Assembly: GCA_001804205.1 (NCBI GenBank)
Contig: MHFM01000042.1
Span: 89,463 to 98,746 of the forward strand
DNA from: Omnitrophica bacterium RIFCSPLOWO2_01_FULL_45_10b
GTDB lineage: Bacteria; Omnitrophota; Omnitrophia; Omnitrophales; Danuiimicrobiaceae
Length of the DNA: 9,284 nt
Reading direction: 5' to 3'
Below are positions 7,133-9,284 of the stretch, one piece after another (position 1 is the stretch's first letter; each line of letters opens with the position of its first letter). Below the pieces are notes generated by a model. That model was not told the DNA's origin, did no database searches, and saw only the letters and a list, made by a program, of their open reading frames with translations. Position numbers and translations under genes: made by a program.

Positions 7133-7242
7133 TGTCATCCTGAGCGTCCGCCCAGCAGAACGGCGGATCCGCCGTCACGGGTGGCGGAAAGCGAAGGATC
7201 TCAGAGTTGCGAGATTCTTCGGCCTGCGGCCTCAGAATGACA
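7133..7242 (-). repeat. Composite palindromic repeat, copy B, between yicC and gmk
   Basis: Bounded by TGTCAT (7133-7138) and ATGACA (7237-7242), this has the same 108-base core length as copy A and aligns to it when reverse-complemented, hence the minus orientation. The GC-rich inner module (7147-7189) contains an exact 14-base palindrome (7161-7174) and is flanked by the four-base direct repeat AGCG (7143-7146 and 7190-7193), as if one small element had been inserted into another. It fills nearly all of the 126-base gap before gmk. The AAGG at its right edge (7242-7245) is the only Shine-Dalgarno-like sequence near the gmk start. Confidence 0.9.
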
Positions 7243-7249
7243 AGGTTTG

Positions 7250-7807
7250 ATGAACACACAACCAAAGCTCATTATTATTTCAGCGCCATCGGGATGCGGA
7301 AAAACAACGATTGTGAAACGTTTGCTTGAGCGGAATAAAAATTTAATCCGCTCTATTTCTTATACAACACGCAAACCCCGAGAGGGCGAACAGGGCGGCC
7401 GGGATTACTTTTTCGTTTCTGAAAAGGAATTTTCAGATAAGAAAAAGCAGGGATTTTTCTTAGAATCGGCGAGCGTATTTAGTTGCTCATACGGCACATC
7501 GCGTTCATTTGTGATGGATCATGTGTCAAAGGGGATAAATGTAGTCCTCGCGATTGACGTGCAGGGGATGAAGCAATTGCATCAAAATTGTAAAGAGATT
7601 CCAGTGGTTTCTATTTTCATCATGCCGCCTTCAATTGAGATATTGAGGCAAAGACTTGAAAGCCGGATGACGGAAACGAAACAGCAAATTGAAGATCGGC
7701 TTAAAATCGCGAAGCAGGAGATGGCCGAGAAATCACTTTATGACCATGTCGTAGTGAACCAGGAAGTAGAACAAGCGGTACAAGAAATCGAAGAGATCAT
7801 AAAATGA
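7250..7807 (+). CDS. gmk: Guanylate kinase
   Basis: Gmk phosphorylates GMP to GDP with ATP in the cytoplasm. The 185-residue protein shows the P-loop APSGCGKT (12-19), the GMP-binding stretch SYTTRKPREGE (37-47) and GGRDYFFVS (49-57). It also has FLE with the GMP-contacting glutamate at 72, YGTSR (81-85), AIDVQG (101-106) and the lid region RLESRMTETKQQIEDRL (135-151). The length is a little below the E. coli protein (207) but typical of bacterial Gmk cores. I prefer ATG 7250 to the TTG three bases earlier; both give the same protein apart from one residue. The nearest Shine-Dalgarno candidate, AAGG (7242-7245), is close to the start and lies at the edge of repeat B. Its TGA stop overlaps the rpoZ ATG. 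Confidence 0.97.
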   Translation: MNTQPKLIIISAPSGCGKTTIVKRLLERNKNLIRSISYTTRKPREGEQGGRDYFFVSEKEFSDKKKQGFFLESASVFSCSYGTSRSFVMDHVSKGINVVLAIDVQGMKQLHQNCKEIPVVSIFIMPPSIEILRQRLESRMTETKQQIEDRLKIAKQEMAEKSLYDHVVVNQEVEQAVQEIEEIIK

Positions 7808-8016
7808 TTATACCAGTGGAGGAACTTTTGAAAAACGGAAGTAGTCAATTTCGATTGGTTTTGATTGCAGCACAGCGGGCCAATGAGCTGGCAAAAGGCG
7901 CGCATCCTTTGATTGTTACAAAGTCAAAAAAGGTGCCGATCATCGCGCTTGAAGAAATCATCAAAGGTAAAGTCCGTGGCGAACCCGACAAAGAAACAAA
8001 AGCAAAGAAGTCTTAA
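7804..8016 (+). CDS. rpoZ: DNA-directed RNA polymerase omega subunit
   Basis: Omega is a small accessory subunit that helps assemble RNA polymerase by holding the beta-prime subunit, and in some bacteria it contributes to ppGpp binding. The 70-residue sequence reads PVEELL, then FRLVLIAAQRANELAKGAHPLI and KKVPIIALEEIIKGKV, the standard omega pattern, followed by a charged lysine-rich tail. Its ATG overlaps the gmk stop in an ATGA arrangement, indicating translational coupling. Placement between gmk and coaC matches a common bacterial gene order, which strengthens the call for such a short protein. The coaC reading frame begins inside its 3' end. Confidence 0.95.
   Translation: MIIPVEELLKNGSSQFRLVLIAAQRANELAKGAHPLIVTKSKKVPIIALEEIIKGKVRGEPDKETKAKKS
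7963..7967 (+). promoter_or_regulatory. Ribosome binding site supporting a GTG start for coaC
   Basis: AAAGG lies eight bases before GTG 7976, within the rpoZ coding sequence. The coaC frame has no ATG between its opening at 7913 and the conserved GRTILLCITGS segment, and the codon aligned with the E. coli start is AGA, so this Shine-Dalgarno plus GTG is the best-supported initiation site. Confidence 0.6.
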
Positions 8017-8557
8017 GGGAAGAACAATCCTTCTTTGCATTACCGGCAGCATCGCCGCCTATCGCGCCTGCGATCTGGTGCGCCAACTGCGCGCAGACGG
8101 CGCCAATGTCATTTGCTTGATGACGGAAGCTGCAAAGAAATTCGTTACCCCTCTTACGTTTCATTCCTTAAGCGGAAATCCCGTTTATGCGGATCCTTTT
8201 TCTGAGCATGAAGATTGGAGCGTTCTTCATACAACCTTAGCGGATCAAGCCAGTTTGATTTTGATTGCGCCGGCAACGGCGGATATTCTGGCCCGCTTGG
8301 CCGGCGGTTTTGCGAGCGACCTTATCACTTCCGTGATCTTGGCATCTCGGGCGACCGTTTTGATTGCTCCCGCCATGAACGACAATATGTTTGAACATCC
8401 GATCACTCAGGAAAATATCCAAAAGCTCCGCAAAATAGGTTATCGATTTGTGGAGCCCATTGAAGGTGATTTGGTATGCGGCCGCATCGGGGTCGGTCAT
8501 ATCGCTGATCACACGGCCGTCCTCGAAGCGGTGCGAAAAACGCTCCATGCCGGCTAA
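7976..8557 (+). CDS. coaC: Phosphopantothenoylcysteine decarboxylase (stand-alone CoaC)
   Basis: CoaC is the FMN-dependent decarboxylase that turns phosphopantothenoylcysteine into 4'-phosphopantetheine in coenzyme A synthesis. The 193 residues form the HFCD flavoprotein domain: ITGSIAAYRA (22-31), catalytic His85 in VLHTTLADQA, PATADILARLAGG (99-111), the substrate-binding PAMN motif (132-135, Asn135) and LVCGRIGVGHIAD with Cys168. His85, Asn135 and Cys168 are each exactly ten residues beyond the E. coli Dfp equivalents (75, 125, 158), so the domain is collinear with the E. coli one. I place the start at GTG 7976, overlapping rpoZ by 41 bases; this adds ten basic residues compared with E. 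coli. The frame stops at 8557, just where the fused protein would continue into CoaB. A five-A run at 8536-8540 precedes this stop. The enzyme call is firm and the start moderately so. Confidence 0.92.
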   Translation: MANPTKKQKQRSLKGRTILLCITGSIAAYRACDLVRQLRADGANVICLMTEAAKKFVTPLTFHSLSGNPVYADPFSEHEDWSVLHTTLADQASLILIAPATADILARLAGGFASDLITSVILASRATVLIAPAMNDNMFEHPITQENIQKLRKIGYRFVEPIEGDLVCGRIGVGHIADHTAVLEAVRKTLHAG

Positions 8558-9200
8558 GCCTCGCCTGCTTGTTACCGCGGGGCCCACCCGTGAGATGCTG
8601 GATCCCGTCCGTTTTCTTTCCAATGTTTCTACAGGCCATATGGGTTATGAAGTTGCCCGCACGGCAAAACAAATGGGCTTTCGCGTAACGTTAATCAGCG
8701 GCCCCACTGCTTTAACTCCGCCGCGGGGCATTCGATATATTCCCGTATTGACGGCAGATGATATGAAACGTGCCGTATTTAAATGCTGGCCTCAGGCGGA
8801 TGCTTTGGTCATGACCGCCGCCGTTTGCGATTATACGCCGGTTCGCTTTAGCGTGAGCAAAATCAAACGGATTAAACAAAAAACAATTGAATTCAAGCGA
8901 ACCGAAGATATTTTGGAATCCGTAGGAAAGAAAAAGGGAACGCGTATCGTTGTTGGTTTTGCCCTTGAAACGGAAGCGGTAGAGCGCAATGCTCTTAGAA
9001 AATTGAAGCAGAAAAATCTCGACCTCATCGCAGCCAATTGGTACAATTTTAAAAATAACCCCTTTGGCAATACGCGGACTTCCATGATTTTGATAGACCA
9101 AAAGGGGCTCAAAAAACCGCTTTATCGGATGACAAAACGCGAGCTATCAAAAGCAATTCTTAAGGAAGTTCGGCTGCTTTTGAGCATGAAAAGGAGTTGA
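8547..9200 (+). CDS. coaB: Phosphopantothenate-cysteine ligase (stand-alone CoaB)
   Basis: CoaB joins cysteine to 4'-phosphopantothenate through an activated (normally cytidylyl) intermediate, supplying the substrate for CoaC. The 217 residues carry LLVTAGPTREMLDPVRFLSN (7-26, with the conserved Asn26), STGHMGYEVA (28-37), MTAAVCDYTP (89-98), KIKR (105-108, the family KxKK-type lysine motif), the IEFKRTEDIL segment, VVGFALETE (135-143) and NNPFGNTRTSMILID (170-184). ATG 8547 gives a natural N-terminus directly before the ligase core and overlaps the coaC stop by 11 bases. There is no clear Shine-Dalgarno, so translation probably depends on coupling to coaC. Most bacteria have one CoaBC polypeptide of about 400 residues; here the two parts are in different frames. 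The frame is open upstream to about 8448, so a +1 shift or a sequencing error could fuse them. The TGA stop is at 9198-9200. Confidence 0.92.
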   Translation: MPAKPRLLVTAGPTREMLDPVRFLSNVSTGHMGYEVARTAKQMGFRVTLISGPTALTPPRGIRYIPVLTADDMKRAVFKCWPQADALVMTAAVCDYTPVRFSVSKIKRIKQKTIEFKRTEDILESVGKKKGTRIVVGFALETEAVERNALRKLKQKNLDLIAANWYNFKNNPFGNTRTSMILIDQKGLKKPLYRMTKRELSKAILKEVRLLLSMKRS

Positions 9201-9224
9201 ATGTTATCTTATTTTATTTATAAT
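9197..9224 (+). promoter_or_regulatory. Possible promoter for the gene downstream of coaB
   Basis: TATAAT (9219-9224) is a full -10 match. TTGAAT (9197-9202) lies 16 bases upstream and matches the -35 consensus at four positions. The surroundings are AT-rich, unlike the coding sequence on either side. Transcription would start near 9231, ahead of the strong ribosome binding site at 9263. AT-rich sequence produces such matches by chance, so this is tentative. Confidence 0.4.
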
Positions 9225-9262
9225 ACCTAAACCTAAAGCAGGCAGAAAACGTCTTAATAAGC

Positions 9263-9270
9263 AAAGGAGG
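9263..9270 (+). promoter_or_regulatory. Strong Shine-Dalgarno sequence of the last, truncated gene
   Basis: AAAGGAGG is a near-full match to the 16S rRNA anti-Shine-Dalgarno, seven bases before ATG 9278. It is by far the strongest ribosome binding site in the window, which makes the ATG a credible start despite only a few bases of gene being present. Confidence 0.75.
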
Positions 9271-9277
9271 ACTTGTC

Positions 9278-9284
9278 ATGAAGA
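9278..9284 (+). CDS. Start of an unidentified gene, cut off by the window end
   Basis: Only ATG AAG and one further base are present, so the product cannot be identified. The evidence that this is a gene is the ideal Shine-Dalgarno and spacing upstream and the 77-base gap after coaB with a possible promoter, which suggests a separate transcription unit and not a direct continuation of the coenzyme A genes. In many genomes priA follows coaBC, but nothing here tests that. Confidence 0.6.

Noticed and set aside
7053..7265. Minus-strand ORF across repeat B containing VILRPQAEESRN-like residues
   Set aside because: Such peptides are the well-known spurious translations of GTCATCCTGA-type repeats, and there is no conserved domain or start signal.
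8237..9112. Several minus-strand ORFs opposite coaC and coaB
   Set aside because: They are antisense shadows of well-supported genes with no recognisable protein pattern.
1..9284. A new defence, mobile or secondary-metabolite system
   Set aside because: Every ORF of substantial length on the coding strand belongs to a recognised housekeeping family; no unexplained gap longer than 126 bases exists, and no CRISPR-like, retron-like or toxin-antitoxin layout is seen.

Overview
The window is a densely packed bacterial chromosome segment with every recognised gene on the + strand. It holds two housekeeping gene blocks joined head to tail, with short palindromic repeats between and inside genes. 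The first block (1-6138) is a de novo pyrimidine operon: the 3' end of carA, then carB, pyrK, pyrD (class 1B) and pyrF. Together these cover carbamoyl phosphate synthesis, the NAD-linked dihydroorotate oxidation step and the final OMP decarboxylation. pyrB, pyrC and pyrE are not in view.

The second block (6148-9200) starts at a TTGACA-17-TATAAT promoter only 9 bases after the pyrF stop codon. It encodes YicC (an endoribonuclease-family protein), guanylate kinase (gmk), the RNA polymerase omega subunit (rpoZ), and the two coenzyme A enzymes CoaC and CoaB. In many bacteria the last two are a single fused protein; here they are two overlapping reading frames. The final 84 bases hold a possible promoter, a very strong ribosome binding site and the first codons of another gene that runs off the window.

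Four short repeats interrupt this layout. Two 108-base composite elements (3481-3588 and 7134-7241) are related to each other in opposite orientation. A roughly 59-base element (5330-5388) shares their TGTCAT...ATGACA ends. An exact 30-base palindrome (1688-1717) sits in frame inside carB. One composite element supplies the last 35 codons and the stop codon of carB, so repeat insertion has altered the CarB protein at two places.

The organism is a bacterium. A class 1B PyrD/PyrK pair, the yicC-gmk-rpoZ-coaBC order and abundant GTCATCCTGA-type repeats are compatible with several phyla, including poorly cultured environmental groups such as Omnitrophota, but the sequence alone does not settle this. 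I see no defence system, CRISPR array, phage, autonomous transposon, tRNA or rRNA. The interest lies in the repeats and their effect on genes, and in the split coaB/coaC, not in a new multi-gene system.
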